Assembly (NCBI RefSeq): GCF_003991585.1
Contig: NZ_PQSP01000008.1
Location: 1-64,000 of the forward strand
DNA length: 64,000 nucleotides
Source of the DNA: Saezia sanguinis
Lineage (GTDB): Bacteria > Pseudomonadota > Gammaproteobacteria > Burkholderiales > Burkholderiaceae_C
Direction of reading: 5' to 3'
Shown: piece by piece, positions 26,144 through 36,029 of the stretch
Layout: every line of letters begins with the position of its first letter
Position numbering within the stretch: the stretch's first letter is position 1
Translations under genes and position numbers: made by a program
The notes under the pieces: model-generated
The model's database searches: none
The model's input: only the letters and a program-made list of their open reading frames with translations
Told to the model about the DNA's origin: nothing

Positions 26144-26550
26144 GCCGAGGGTAATACAGAGGCTAAAGTTGATGGGAAACGACAGGGTGCCAGGGTTGTG
26201 GCATCTACACACCCGATTCGAATCTCGCCATGGCACAAAAGTTCACCATGGGTTGACTGTAGGAAGGCCTGTTGTTCAACGGTAATGGATGCACGTCCGA
26301 TATTTTTGACGGCTGTGGTGATGCTTAACATATCATCCAGTCTGGCCGGACGCAGGTAACGTACGTGGGTTTCGCTAACGACCAGTTGGACGCCTTCGCT
26401 TTCTTTGAGGCGCTGCTGGTTGATACCCAGCGTACGCAGCCATTCGGTGCGGGCACGTTCAAAGAATTTCAGGTAATTGGCATAAAACACAATGCCTCCG
26501 GCATCGGTGTCCTCCCAATAGATTCGCAGTGAAAACTCAAAGTTGTGCAT
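26140..26550 (-). CDS. ybgC: YbgC family acyl-CoA thioesterase
   Basis: 136 residues from ATG 26550, matching the family length of about 134. The hot-dog fold signature IYWEDTDAGGIVFYANYLKFFERARTEWL contains the catalytic aspartate of YbgC. It hydrolyses acyl-CoA or acyl-ACP and is tied to phospholipid metabolism; in most proteobacteria it opens the tol operon, as here. The in-frame ATG at 26607 would add 19 residues unlike the family. Confidence 0.93.
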   Translation of the reverse strand: MHNFEFSLRIYWEDTDAGGIVFYANYLKFFERARTEWLRTLGINQQRLKESEGVQLVVSETHVRYLRPARLDDMLSITTAVKNIGRASITVEQQAFLQSTHGELLCHGEIRIGCVDATTLAPCRFPSTLASVLPSA

Positions 26551-26665
26551 GTGGGGTATTGTAGAGAAATGCGCGGTTTTTTGTCCGGAGCATACCGTAC
26601 CTGCCATTTACTGATGGAACCATGAGCTTCAAAACGATGCCTGCTGGACTGCGCCTGACGGCAAG

Positions 26666-27151
26666 TCAGCCCTGAACTTCAGCGGGGCGCAGGTGGGCGG
26701 CTACTTTGTCCAGCACGCCGTTGACGTATTTGAAACCATCGGTGCCGCCATAGGTTTTAGCCAGCTCCACGGCTTCGTTAATGACCACGCGGTAAGGAAT
26801 GTCTAGGCAATGCTGCAACTCATAGACGCCCAGCATCAAAATGGCATGCTCAATGGGTGACAGATCGGTGGTCTTGCGGTCAACATGCGGGGCCAATACC
26901 GCATCAATGGCCGAGGCATCTGCAATGATGCCGTGCAGCAGGGCGTCATAATGGGCTGCGTCTGATTTTTTAAACCCGTCCATTCCTCGAATCTGCGCAT
27001 CAATGGCTCCGGGGTCATTGTCCGAAACCAGCCACTGATAAATGCCCTGCAATGTGAATTCGCGGGCGCGCCGCCGGGCAGATTTCTGCGGTTTTTTGGT
27101 TTTATGGCTGTCGGGCGATGTGGGCTGTGCGGTTGAATCAGTGCTGTTCAT
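26666..27151 (-). CDS. nusB: Transcription antitermination factor NusB
   Basis: 161 residues. The all-helical NusB fold is marked by [19 protein letters not shown] at the start, then [36 protein letters not shown] and [11 protein letters not shown]. NusB with NusE binds boxA RNA in rRNA operons. The first about 25 residues are an extra basic/serine stretch. Its ATG overlaps the ribH stop. Confidence 0.96.
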   Translation of the reverse strand: MNSTDSTAQPTSPDSHKTKKPQKSARRRAREFTLQGIYQWLVSDNDPGAIDAQIRGMDGFKKSDAAHYDALLHGIIADASAIDAVLAPHVDRKTTDLSPIEHAILMLGVYELQHCLDIPYRVVINEAVELAKTYGGTDGFKYVNGVLDKVAAHLRPAEVQG

Positions 27152-27627
27152 TGGCCTGCTTTCACAGAATATTGTTTCAGAAGTTGTGCCATTTCTATGG
27201 CGACCTGGGCGGCGTCAAGCCCTTTTTCCTGCATGCGTGCCCGTGCCTGGGCTTCATTTTCGGTCGTAAGAATGGCATTGGCAACCGGAATGCCATGATC
27301 CAGAGTCACGCGGGTGACGCCGGCAGCGCTTTCATTAGCCACCAGTTCAAAGTGGTAGGTTTCGCCCCGGATGACACAGCCTAATGCGATCAGCGCGTCA
27401 AAAGAGCCCTGTTTGGCCAGGGCCTGCAACATGACCGGGATTTCAAGCGCCCCGGCAACCTGAATTAACAGAATGTCTTGCGGCGATACGCCCAGGCGTA
27501 CCAGCTCTGCCTGCGCGGCTTTGGCAAGCGTGCCGGTAATTTCGGTATTAAAGCGGGACTGAACGATTCCGATGCGAAGTCCCTGACCCTGAAGGTGCAG
27601 GTTGTTGCCTTTATCTGCGTTTTGCAT
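27148..27627 (-). CDS. ribH: 6,7-dimethyl-8-ribityllumazine synthase
   Basis: 159 residues; the penultimate step of riboflavin synthesis. Landmarks: [57 protein letters not shown] and the histidine-containing [22 protein letters not shown]. The ribH-nusB pair with a four-base overlap is common in proteobacteria. ribBA and ribE are not in the window. Confidence 0.97.
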   Translation of the reverse strand: MQNADKGNNLHLQGQGLRIGIVQSRFNTEITGTLAKAAQAELVRLGVSPQDILLIQVAGALEIPVMLQALAKQGSFDALIALGCVIRGETYHFELVANESAAGVTRVTLDHGIPVANAILTTENEAQARARMQEKGLDAAQVAIEMAQLLKQYSVKAGQ

Positions 27628-27875
27628 GTCAAATGATTAAAATTCTATTTTGAAGGGTTGTAATCTTACAAGGCTTTCATGGAAATAGCTGCTTGGCTGA
27701 TGCTAAGCCCAATCTGCCGGTGGGGGACCTTTTCGGGTTGTGCATGTGATGCTTAAAAAGAAGTCACCCTTAAAAAAATACTTTACTGGCGATTAGGGAG
27801 TTGGCTTACAGCAAAGGCTTATTGAGCTATATTGTAAGTGATACAACCTCAAATAAATCAGCTCAGGAGTCACAT

Positions 27876-28310
27876 ATGTTTAAAAAAGTACTGGTACCAA
27901 TCGACGGTTCTGCGCCCTCCACCAAAGCGCGCCAGGCAGCAGTGGAAGTCGCCAAAATGTTTGATATTCCCATTGTAGCGTTGTATGTGATCGAACCCCT
28001 GCCTTATGTCGGGCTGGCAGAAGTGGGTGTGCCTGATCTGGCTGAGTATTCCAGTGCAGTGCGTGCCGAGGCCAGCAAAGTGCTGGAAGCGGTCGAAGCA
28101 GAGTGCAAGGACCAGGGGGTTAAATGTGAAACGGTTCTGGTGGAAGCTGCCAACGTGGACCAGGGTATTTTGGAGCAGGCCGAGTCTCGCGACTGCAACC
28201 TGATTGTCATGGGCACCCATGGCCGCCGCGGTATCAACCGCTTGCTGATGGGCAGCGTAGCCCGCAGCGTGCTGGGACAGTCCAAAGTGCCGGTGCTGGT
28301 GGTTCCCTGA
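27876..28310 (+). CDS. Universal stress protein (UspA family), copy 1
   Basis: 144 residues from ATG 27876, which has AGGAG at good spacing; the longer frame upstream is not used. It is a single Usp domain with KVLVPIDGS at the start, and the ATP-binding tail GTHGRRGINRLLMGSVARSVL followed by PVLVVP. It resembles the next gene throughout, differing by an insert GLAEVGVPDL near residue 45. It acts in the cytoplasm in stress survival. It has its own terminator and presumably its own promoter. Confidence 0.93.
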   Translation: MFKKVLVPIDGSAPSTKARQAAVEVAKMFDIPIVALYVIEPLPYVGLAEVGVPDLAEYSSAVRAEASKVLEAVEAECKDQGVKCETVLVEAANVDQGILEQAESRDCNLIVMGTHGRRGINRLLMGSVARSVLGQSKVPVLVVP

Positions 28311-28346
28311 ATATCTGGTAAGCCACTACCGTGATGGATAATGAAG

Positions 28347-28375
28347 CGCCACATCTTCATGATGTGGCGTTTTTT
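28347..28375 (+). terminator. Terminator of the first usp gene
   Basis: A perfect 9-bp stem (28347-28355 with 28361-28369), TTCAT loop and a run of six T. Confidence 0.92.
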
Positions 28376-28551
28376 CGTTTGAAATAGGTCGTCGGTCAAG
28401 AGGAGGTAAATAGGGGTTATCTCTCAAAAGACCACAAATTCTAAAGGAAGGTACACTTTTCATATATTTTTTGAATGAAGCTGGATTTTTAGGCTATATT
28501 GTGTTGGCTTGCTATCAAGCTGATGTGATTTGAGATAAAGGAGACACAAAC

Positions 28552-28962
28552 ATGTTCATGAAAGTATTGGTTCCGACAGACGGATCAGAAGCTTCTGCCA
28601 AAGCGCGCCAGGCAGCGTATGAGGTTGCCAAGAAATTCAATATTCCTGTGGTGGCACTGTATGTCATGGAGCCTTCGCCTTACGTGAATGTGGCCGAATA
28701 TGCTAACGCGGCCCGGGCTGAGGCCGATCAGGTCATTGCAACCGTGAAGGAAGAGTGCAAAGAGCAGGGCATCAAAGGGGAGTGCGTGCTGCTGGAGTTT
28801 TCTCATGTGGACCAGGGTATTTTGGAGCAGGCCAAGGAGCATCATTGCGATCTGATCGTGATGGGTACACATGGCCGGCGCGGGCTGAACCGCCTGCTGA
28901 TGGGCAGCGTGGCCAGCAATGTGCTGAGCCAGTCTAAAATTCCGGTTCTGGTCATTCCCTGA
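28552..28962 (+). CDS. Universal stress protein (UspA family), copy 2
   Basis: 136 residues, one Usp domain (KVLVPTDGSEAS; GTHGRRGLNRLLMGSVASNVL; PVLVIP). AAAGGAG lies at good distance from ATG 28552. It is a tandem paralogue of the gene just before it, each with its own terminator, so the pair is separately controlled. Confidence 0.93.
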   Translation: MFMKVLVPTDGSEASAKARQAAYEVAKKFNIPVVALYVMEPSPYVNVAEYANAARAEADQVIATVKEECKEQGIKGECVLLEFSHVDQGILEQAKEHHCDLIVMGTHGRRGLNRLLMGSVASNVLSQSKIPVLVIP

Positions 28963-28992
28963 GCCGCCTAACGCTTATCTGAGATACAAGGG

Positions 28993-29029
28993 CAGCAGAC
29001 AACTGAAACGGTTGTCTGCTGTTTTTTTT
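28993..29029 (+). terminator. Terminator of the second usp gene
   Basis: A perfect 11-bp stem (28993-29003 with 29011-29021), 7-base loop and eight T. Confidence 0.95.
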
Positions 29030-29165
29030 ATGTAGCCAGGCATTTGCACAAGGCGTAAATGGCGCCAACTGTATGCTGGTTGCAGCATTTGCAGCAATTC
29101 TTTGTGTCAAAAAGCTTACAGTGTGGGACAATTACCACTTTAGCGTTTTGAAAAGCGGTGTCATC

Positions 29166-30458
29166 GTGAAGTCAGTGCAAAAGTCGAACAAATTGTCACA
29201 GGTTTTCTATGAAATCAGAGGACCGGTGCTTGATCGTTGCCGTCAGATGGAAGAAGACGGTATCAAAATCATCAAGCTCAATATCGGCAATCTGGCGGCA
29301 TTCGGTTTTGAGCCACCTGATGAAGTGGTGCAGGACATGATCCATAACCTGCCCGATGCGGCAGGCTATACTGATTCCAAAGGATTGTTTGCGCCGCGCA
29401 AGGCCGTGGTGCACTACAGCCAGCAAAAACGCATTCCCCATGTGGAAGTGGAAGATATTTTTCTGGGCAATGGCGTGTCTGAGCTGATTGCGATGAGCTT
29501 AAATGCGCTGCTCAATGATGGCGACGAAGTGCTGATTCCATCACCTGACTACCCGCTGTGGACCGCCGCCACTTCACTGTCTGGCGGCAGGCCGGTGCAT
29601 TATGTGTGCGACGAGCAGTCTGACTGGCTGCCGGATACCGCTGATATCCGCGCAAAGATCACACCCCGCACACGCGCCATTGTGGTGATCAACCCGAATA
29701 ACCCGACGGGTGCGCTGTATCCTGACAGCGTGCTGGAAGAAATCGTGCAGATTGCACGCGAGCACGGACTGATTGTTTTTGCCGACGAGATTTACGACAA
29801 AATTCTGTATGACGGCAATGTGCATACATCAATTGCTTCACTGGCTGATGATGTGCTGTTTATCACGTTCAATGGGCTGTCAAAAGCCTACCGTGGCTGC
29901 GGCTATCGGGCTGGTTGGATGATTGTTTCCGGCGCCAAGCGGCAGGCGGCTGACTATATTGAAGGGCTCAATACGTTGGCTTCCATGCGATTGTGCGCCA
30001 ACACGCCGGGGCAACTGGCCATTCAGACGGCACTGGGCGGCTACCAGAGTATTCAGGAACTGGTGGCACCGGATGGACGGCTGACACGCCAGAGAGACCT
30101 GACGCATGCCTTGTTGACCCAGATTCCGGGCGTCAGTTGTGTCAAACCGAAAGCGTCGCTGTACATGTTCCCCCGGCTGGATCCCAAAGTGTACGCGATT
30201 GAAAACGACCAGGACTTTGCGCTGGATCTGCTGGAGACGCAGCGTGTGCTGGTGGTGCAGGGCTCCGGTTTTAACTATGCCACGCCGGACCATTTCCGGG
30301 TGGTTTTCCTGCCGTATATGGATGTGCTGGCCGAGGCGTTCGGGCGCATGGCGAAGTATCTGGACGGGTACCGCAAGCGGCATCCGGTGTACATGGCGTC
30401 ATCTGTCAAGCCTGTGGCGGAAAAAGCGCAGACTAAAACAGGAAAGGCAACAAGCTGA
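29166..30458 (+). CDS. alaA: Alanine aminotransferase AlaA-type (PLP-dependent, class I)
   Basis: About 430 residues from GTG 29166, chosen because the resulting start VKSVQKSNKLSQVFYEIRGP lines up with E. coli AlaA; the longer frame upstream is unlike the family. Landmarks: KLNIGNLAAFGF, GNGVSELI, PSPDYPLWTAA, VVINPNNPTGALY, FADEIYDKILYDG, the PLP lysine in FNGLSKAYRG, and ASMRLCANTPGQLAIQTALGGYQSI. It makes alanine from pyruvate and glutamate. Ahead of hom and thrC, a grouping seen across Burkholderiales. The C terminus has an extra lysine-rich tail. Confidence 0.9.
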   Translation: MKSVQKSNKLSQVFYEIRGPVLDRCRQMEEDGIKIIKLNIGNLAAFGFEPPDEVVQDMIHNLPDAAGYTDSKGLFAPRKAVVHYSQQKRIPHVEVEDIFLGNGVSELIAMSLNALLNDGDEVLIPSPDYPLWTAATSLSGGRPVHYVCDEQSDWLPDTADIRAKITPRTRAIVVINPNNPTGALYPDSVLEEIVQIAREHGLIVFADEIYDKILYDGNVHTSIASLADDVLFITFNGLSKAYRGCGYRAGWMIVSGAKRQAADYIEGLNTLASMRLCANTPGQLAIQTALGGYQSIQELVAPDGRLTRQRDLTHALLTQIPGVSCVKPKASLYMFPRLDPKVYAIENDQDFALDLLETQRVLVVQGSGFNYATPDHFRVVFLPYMDVLAEAFGRMAKYLDGYRKRHPVYMASSVKPVAEKAQTKTGKATS

Positions 30459-30524
30459 GTTGAGAAGCTGCGCTATTGCGAACTGTTCATTGTGATATTT
30501 GTTGATTAAATATGGTTGCATGAG

Positions 30525-31859
30525 ATGAGTGATAAAGAACATCGGGTTTTGAGATTGGGTCTTTTGGGTTCAGGTGTTGTGGGCAGCGGCGTGGTGAACG
30601 TGCTGAGCCGCAACCAGGATGAAATTCGCCGCCGGACCGGGCGCACATTAAAAATTGTGCGCATTGGTACACGCGAAGTGGAAAAAGCACGCCAGGATTT
30701 TGGTGATGCCTATCAGTACACCACTGAACTTGATGAGATTACAACCGCGCCTGATGTGGATGTGGTCATTGAACTCATCGGCGGTACCACACGCGCCAGG
30801 GAAGTCATTCTGTCAGCCATTGCGGCAGGCAAACATGTGGTTACGGCCAACAAGGCGTTGCTGGCTGAGCATGGAACCGAAATTTTTGCCGCCGCTCGTG
30901 CCAAAGGTGTGATCGTGGCGTTTGAAGCGGCGATTGCCGGTGGCATTCCCATTGTCAAGGCGCTGCGTGAGGGCTTATCGGCCAACCGCATCCAGTGGGT
31001 GGCCGGTATCATCAACGGCACCACCAATTACATTCTTTCTGAGATGCGCGAAAAAGGCGTGGACTTTCAGAGCGCGCTCAAAGACGCACAGGCGCTTGGG
31101 TATGCCGAGGCCGACCCGACTTTTGACATCGAAGGGGTGGATGCTGCGCACAAGATCACATTGATCTGTTCGCTGGCGTTCGGGGTGCCGGTGCAGTTTC
31201 ACAAAGCCTACATCGAAGGCATCAGCCAGCTTGAAACCGCCGATATTGCCTATGCCGAAAAACTGGGTTACCGTGTGAAACTGCTGGGCATTGCCAAAGC
31301 TGCTGAGAAAGGCATTGAACTGCGCGTGCATCCGACTCTGGTACCGATCAGTCGCCTGATTGCCAATGTACACGGCGCGATGAATGCCGTGGTGGTGCAG
31401 GGCGACGCGGTGGGCGCAACGCTGTATTATGGCAAGGGTGCGGGCAGTGAGCCGACGGCTTCAGCCGTGATTGCCGACCTGGTGGATATTGCACGCATGG
31501 AAACCGCCGATCCGGCGCACCAGGTACCCTACCTGGCGTTTATGAGCGATGCATTGAGCAACACGCCGATACTGCCGATGGAAGAGGTGGTGACCAGCTA
31601 CTATCTGCGGCTGCGTGTGGCAGATGAAGCCGGTGTGCTGGCGCAGGTGACACGCATTCTGGCCGATCAGGCGATCAGCATTGATGCGGTGATTCAGCGT
31701 GAATCAGATGAAGTCAGCGATGCCAATGAAAACCAGACCGACCTGATGATTCTGACACATGAAACGACAGAACGCGCAATGAATCAGGCGATTGCACTGA
31801 TTGAATCGCTGCCGTCGGTATTTGGTGTGCGCCGGATACGCAAGGAAGAGTTGCAATAA
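30525..31859 (+). CDS. hom: Homoserine dehydrogenase
   Basis: About 444 residues from ATG 30525 (a TTG at 30516 is possible). NAD(P)-binding GLLGSGVVGSGV, then IELIGGTTRAREVI, VVTANKALLAEHG, FEAAIAGGIPIVKALREGL, GIINGTTNYIL, and a C-terminal ACT domain (YLRLRVADEAGVLAQVTRILA) for feedback control by threonine. It converts aspartate semialdehyde to homoserine for threonine and methionine synthesis. thrC follows after about 95 bases. Confidence 0.95.
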   Translation: MSDKEHRVLRLGLLGSGVVGSGVVNVLSRNQDEIRRRTGRTLKIVRIGTREVEKARQDFGDAYQYTTELDEITTAPDVDVVIELIGGTTRAREVILSAIAAGKHVVTANKALLAEHGTEIFAAARAKGVIVAFEAAIAGGIPIVKALREGLSANRIQWVAGIINGTTNYILSEMREKGVDFQSALKDAQALGYAEADPTFDIEGVDAAHKITLICSLAFGVPVQFHKAYIEGISQLETADIAYAEKLGYRVKLLGIAKAAEKGIELRVHPTLVPISRLIANVHGAMNAVVVQGDAVGATLYYGKGAGSEPTASAVIADLVDIARMETADPAHQVPYLAFMSDALSNTPILPMEEVVTSYYLRLRVADEAGVLAQVTRILADQAISIDAVIQRESDEVSDANENQTDLMILTHETTERAMNQAIALIESLPSVFGVRRIRKEELQ

Positions 31860-31954
31860 CGGTACTTGTGCCCTGGAAATAGGGCACACTGCCTGCGAGC
31901 AGTGGTTTTTCGATATATGGTGCCGTTAACCCAATCAACAGGATGTGAGTGCTC

Positions 31955-33364
31955 ATGAACTACCTCAGCACCCGCGGGGATGATACCCGCAAAAGCTTTT
32001 GCCAGATTCTGCTTGAAGGGCTGGCGCCGGATGGCGGGCTGTATATGCCCGATGAATACCCGCAGGTTGATGAAACCGTGCGGGCCAAATGGCGTACCCT
32101 GAGCTACCCTGAGCTGGCGTTTGAGATCTGCTCGCTGTTTATCAGCGATATTCCCAGCAGTGACCTGCGGCAGCTGATCAACAAAACGTATACCGCCCAG
32201 GCTTTTGGCTCCGACAAGGTTGTACCGGTGACCAGGCTGGAGGAAGGGCTGTATCTGGCGCATCTGTCTAATGGCCCGACATTTGCCTTTAAAGACATGG
32301 CAATGCAGTTGCTGGGCAACCTGTTTGAATATGAACTGGCCCGCCGTGGGCAAACGCTCAATATCCTGGGCGCAACCAGCGGCGATACCGGCAGTGCGGC
32401 TGAATACGCGATGCGTGGTAAAAAAGGCATCAATGTGTTCATGCTGAGCCCACATGGCCGTATGAGCCCGTTCCAGCAGGCGCAGATGTATACGCTGCAG
32501 GATGCCAATATCCACAATCTGGCGGTGCAGGGTGTGTTTGACGACTGCCAGGATATTGTCAAGGCGGTTTCGAATGATCTGGAGTTCAAACGTCGCTACA
32601 ACATTGGCACGGTCAATTCCATCAACTGGGCACGCCTGCTGGCGCAGGTGGTGTATTACTTCTACAGTTATTTCCAGGTGGTCAGTTCAGACGACGCGCG
32701 CGTTTCGCTGGCGGTGCCTTCCGGTAATTTTGGCAATATCTGTGCCGCGCATGTGGCCCATATGATGGGATTGCCGATTTACCGCCTGGTACTGGCAACC
32801 AACGAAAATAACGTATTGCAGGAGTTTTTCTCTACCGGTACTTACCGTGTGCGCAAACCCAGTGAAACGTTTGAAACATCCAGCCCGTCGATGGATATTT
32901 CCAAGGCCAGCAATTTTGAACGTTTTATTTATGACCTGACCGGGCGCGATGCGCCGCGTACGCGGCAGTTGTTTGGTGTGGAAGTGCCAGAGCATGGCGG
33001 GTTCTCTGTCAATGAAGCCGAGTTTGACATGCTGGAGAGCTATTATGGCTTTGTTGCAGGCACCAGCACCCATGCGGATAGGCTGCACACCATTGCCGAT
33101 GTCTATAAGCTGCACAAGGTATTGATCGACCCGCATACCGCCGATGGTGTGAAGGTGGCGCGTGAGCACATGAACGGCATTGTGCCCACGATTGTGATGG
33201 AAACGGCGCAGCCGATCAAATTTGCGGCGACTATCAAAGAGGCTTTAGATATTGAGCCGCCGATGCCGCAGCAGGCCAAGGGTCTGATGGGTATGCCTAA
33301 GCGTTTTGAAGTTGTGCCTGCAGATGTGAAGACGGTCAAGGACTATATCGTTAAACACGTGTAA
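31955..33364 (+). CDS. thrC: Threonine synthase
   Basis: About 469 residues from ATG 31955, giving the usual MNYLSTRG start. PLP-dependent conversion of phosphohomoserine to threonine. The PLP lysine lies in NGPTFAFKDMAMQ, followed by ILGATSGDTGSAAEYAM, VQGVFDDCQDIVKAV, SINWARLLAQVVYYFYS and VPSGNFGN. thrB (homoserine kinase) is not in this cluster; in Burkholderiales it is generally elsewhere. Confidence 0.95.
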   Translation: MNYLSTRGDDTRKSFCQILLEGLAPDGGLYMPDEYPQVDETVRAKWRTLSYPELAFEICSLFISDIPSSDLRQLINKTYTAQAFGSDKVVPVTRLEEGLYLAHLSNGPTFAFKDMAMQLLGNLFEYELARRGQTLNILGATSGDTGSAAEYAMRGKKGINVFMLSPHGRMSPFQQAQMYTLQDANIHNLAVQGVFDDCQDIVKAVSNDLEFKRRYNIGTVNSINWARLLAQVVYYFYSYFQVVSSDDARVSLAVPSGNFGNICAAHVAHMMGLPIYRLVLATNENNVLQEFFSTGTYRVRKPSETFETSSPSMDISKASNFERFIYDLTGRDAPRTRQLFGVEVPEHGGFSVNEAEFDMLESYYGFVAGTSTHADRLHTIADVYKLHKVLIDPHTADGVKVAREHMNGIVPTIVMETAQPIKFAATIKEALDIEPPMPQQAKGLMGMPKRFEVVPADVKTVKDYIVKHV

Positions 33365-33373
33365 CAGGCTGCC

Positions 33374-33901
33374 ATGATGCATGTACTGGGTATTTGCGGT
33401 GGGTCAGGTTCAGGCAAAACACGCCTGGCACAGCAGTTGATTGCTGCGTTAACCGCGCAAGGGCAGACGGTTTCCGTCATAAAACATGCGCATCACGATG
33501 TGGATGTGGATACCCCGGGCAAAGACTCATGGGTGCTGCGCAAGGCCGGGGCCAGCGAAACAGTGCTGATTACCGCTCAGCGCTGGATGCTGATCAGGGA
33601 GCTGGAGCATGAGCAGCCCGAGCCCGATATTCATGAAGTGCTGGCGCATATTCAGCCCTGCGACTGGGTGATTGTGGAAGGCTTCAAACACGCTGATTTG
33701 AACAAGATTGAGGTATGGCGCCACAGTGTGGGTAAGCCTGCCTTGTATCCGAACGATGCACATGTGAAAGCATTGATCACCGATGACGTAGACCGACTGC
33801 CTGTTGCGAGCCGGCTGCCGGTTTTTTCGCCTGACGATATCGGTGCCCTGGTGGGCTGGCTGGATGCGCATGCGGATCTGTTTGTCTATGAGCGTAGCTG
33901 A
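33374..33901 (+). CDS. mobB: Molybdopterin-guanine dinucleotide biosynthesis protein MobB
   Basis: 175 residues with the P-loop CGGSGSGKTRL at about residues 7-17, then VIKHAHHDVDVDTPGKDSWVLRKAG and IVEGFKHADLNKIEVWR, standard for MobB. It is a GTP-binding helper in forming the guanine dinucleotide cofactor of molybdoenzymes. It starts ten bases after thrC and begins the molybdenum cofactor group. Confidence 0.94.
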   Translation: MMHVLGICGGSGSGKTRLAQQLIAALTAQGQTVSVIKHAHHDVDVDTPGKDSWVLRKAGASETVLITAQRWMLIRELEHEQPEPDIHEVLAHIQPCDWVIVEGFKHADLNKIEVWRHSVGKPALYPNDAHVKALITDDVDRLPVASRLPVFSPDDIGALVGWLDAHADLFVYERS

Positions 33902-33978
33902 AAAACGGTAAGCTGATTTCATCTACAATTTGATTGCAGGTGCTTGCAAAGCCAGGCACAGCATAGGAATTTGGGGAT

Positions 33979-35220
33979 ATGGGTTCTGAAAAAAAACTGA
34001 TTGAACTTGACGATGCGCTGAGCCGCATGCTGGCAAGTATTGCGCCCTTAACGCAAACGGAGCTGATCCCGATTCAGCAGGCTCACGGGCGTGTGCTGGC
34101 GCGAGAGGTTCGTTCAGCGCTGAACGTGCCTTCTTTTGACAACAGCGCGATGGATGGTTATGCATTGCGTTGCATGGATGTCAGCGAAGCCGATATCCAG
34201 AACAAAAAAGCATTTGCTGTTTCCCAACGCATTGCCGCAGGCGATACCGGGGAAGCGGTGCAGGCAGGTACGCTGGTACGGATTTTTACCGGTGCGCCGG
34301 TTCCGCCAGGTGCTGATGCCGTGATTCAACAGGAACATGTCACCCTGCAGGAAGGTGGTCTGGCGGTTTTGGACCGGCTGCCTCGCTTTGGCGACAACAT
34401 CCGCAGGGCAGGGGAAGATATTGAAGCCGGCGCGGTTGTGATTGAAGCCGGTAAACGGTTGAGCACAGTTGATATCGGTGTGGCGGCATCCGTCGGGCAG
34501 GCAGAGCTGGAGGTGTTCCGGCGGCCGAAGGTGGCGCTGTTTGTCACAGGCGATGAACTGACCGAGCCGGGGCACCCTTTGAAACCCGGCAGTATTTATA
34601 ACTCGAACCGTTATGTGCTCAACGACCTGCTGCACCAGATGGGGTGCGACGTATCGGACCTGGGTATCTTGCAGGATTCTTTGCCTGTGGTGCAGGATGC
34701 CTTGCAACAGGTGGCGCAGGAACATGACCTGATTCTGACCTCCGGCGGTGTTTCTGTGGGAGAGGAAGACCATGTGAAACAGGCCGTGACCAACCTGGGC
34801 AGGATCGAGTTGTGGAAACTGGCAGTCAAGCCCGGAAAACCGCTGGCATTCGGGCAAGTCAACTGGCCCGATGAAAAAGGCCATGCCTGGTTCATTGGCC
34901 TGCCCGGTAACCCGGTCGCGTCGTTTGTCACGTTCCTGCTGGCGGTACGGCCGTTTTTGCAAAAGCTTTCGGGGCGGCCGGTCAGCCCGCGCCATGCGGT
35001 GCAACTGCAAGCTAGTTTCAGTGTTAAAACCAAAGAGCGGCGCGAGTTTTTACGTGCGCGCATGAATGATGACGGGCTGGTGGAACTGTATCCAAACCAA
35101 AGCTCTGGCGTGCTGACCTCAATGGCCTGGGCGCAGGGGCTGGTGGATATTCCTGCGCGTACCGAAGTACACCCCGGGGACCAGGTCAGTTATATCCGGC
35201 TGAGTGAATTGAGTACATGA
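33979..35220 (+). CDS. moeA: Molybdopterin molybdenumtransferase MoeA
   Basis: 413 residues. Inserts molybdate into adenylylated molybdopterin. Landmarks: VPSFDNSAMDGYALR, RIFTGAPVPPGADAVIQQE, GDNIRRAGEDIEAG, FVTGDELTEPG, GSIYNSNRY, LTSGGVSVGEEDHVK and WFIGLPGNPVASFVTF, with the C-terminal beta-barrel domain. Its stop overlaps the moaD start. Confidence 0.96.
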   Translation: MGSEKKLIELDDALSRMLASIAPLTQTELIPIQQAHGRVLAREVRSALNVPSFDNSAMDGYALRCMDVSEADIQNKKAFAVSQRIAAGDTGEAVQAGTLVRIFTGAPVPPGADAVIQQEHVTLQEGGLAVLDRLPRFGDNIRRAGEDIEAGAVVIEAGKRLSTVDIGVAASVGQAELEVFRRPKVALFVTGDELTEPGHPLKPGSIYNSNRYVLNDLLHQMGCDVSDLGILQDSLPVVQDALQQVAQEHDLILTSGGVSVGEEDHVKQAVTNLGRIELWKLAVKPGKPLAFGQVNWPDEKGHAWFIGLPGNPVASFVTFLLAVRPFLQKLSGRPVSPRHAVQLQASFSVKTKERREFLRARMNDDGLVELYPNQSSGVLTSMAWAQGLVDIPARTEVHPGDQVSYIRLSELST

Positions 35221-35480
35221 GCATGACAAAACATATTCAACTGCTGTATTTTGCCAGTGTGCGCGAACTGCTTGGACGTGACCGCGAGCCTTTTGAATCG
35301 GCTGCGGGTAGTGTGGCTGATCTGCGCCGTGAGCTGGCAGCGCGTGGTGGTTCTTATCAGGAAGCGTTTGAAGCCGGGCGGGTTTTGCGCTGTGCGGTGA
35401 ATCAGGACATGGCGGATGAACAAACGGTTTTGAACGATGGTGATGAGGTGGCATTTTTCCCGCCCGTCACAGGTGGTTAG
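35217..35480 (+). CDS. moaD: Molybdopterin synthase sulfur-carrier subunit MoaD
   Basis: 87 residues, ubiquitin-like fold ending in the essential Gly-Gly (FFPPVTGG). IQLLYFASVRELLGRD is the family start. The ATG overlaps the moeA stop and moaE follows three bases after the stop, so moeA-moaD-moaE is one transcript. Confidence 0.96.
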   Translation: MSMTKHIQLLYFASVRELLGRDREPFESAAGSVADLRRELAARGGSYQEAFEAGRVLRCAVNQDMADEQTVLNDGDEVAFFPPVTGG

Positions 35481-35483
35481 CTT

Positions 35484-35963
35484 ATGAAAGTACGCGTACA
35501 GTCCGACGATTTTGACCTGAATGCAGAATGCCGGGCATTGAGTCAGCGCAATGCTGAAACAGGCGCTTTGGCAAGCTTTGTCGGGCTGGTGCGGGCGCAA
35601 GGCCAGGCAGTGCATGAATATGCGCTGGAGCTGGAACACTACCCGGGCATGACTGAAAAAGCCATTGAGAAAATTGTGCAGGAAGCCATGGAACGCTTTA
35701 AGCTGCTGGATGCCACCGTGATACACCGTGTAGGCCGCCTGGCTGCTGGCGCACAGATTGTGCTGGTGGTGACAGCTTCGCAACACCGGGCAGCGGCTTT
35801 TCAGGGCTGCGAGTTCATTATGGACTACCTTAAAACACAGGCGCCGTTCTGGAAGAAGGAAAGCGGTACGGCAGGGGCTGGCTGGGTGGACGCCAAAACC
35901 AGCGATGACCAGGCGCTTGAGCGCTGGGGCGTGGCTTCGCGCAATGCCGATCGCGGTTGTTAA
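35484..35963 (+). CDS. moaE: Molybdopterin synthase catalytic subunit MoaE
   Basis: 159 residues. Landmarks: GALASFVGLVRAQGQ, LELEHYPGMTEKAIEKI, VIHRVGRLAAGAQIVLVVTASQHRAAAFQGCEFIMDYLKTQAPFWKKE. The catalytic-type lysine in APFWKKE is present. With MoaD it converts precursor Z to molybdopterin. moaA and moaC are not in this window. Confidence 0.96.
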   Translation: MKVRVQSDDFDLNAECRALSQRNAETGALASFVGLVRAQGQAVHEYALELEHYPGMTEKAIEKIVQEAMERFKLLDATVIHRVGRLAAGAQIVLVVTASQHRAAAFQGCEFIMDYLKTQAPFWKKESGTAGAGWVDAKTSDDQALERWGVASRNADRGC

Positions 35964-36029
35964 ACACCAGAACCGGGTAGGGCTGACGGGTTGAGGGTGG
36001 GATTATTCACAGGCCTGATTAACAGGCAT

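Noticed and set aside
28470..28551. FNR/ANR site upstream of the second usp gene
   Set aside because: The TTGGC...ATCAA stretch is one base too long and mismatched compared with TTGAT-N4-ATCAA.
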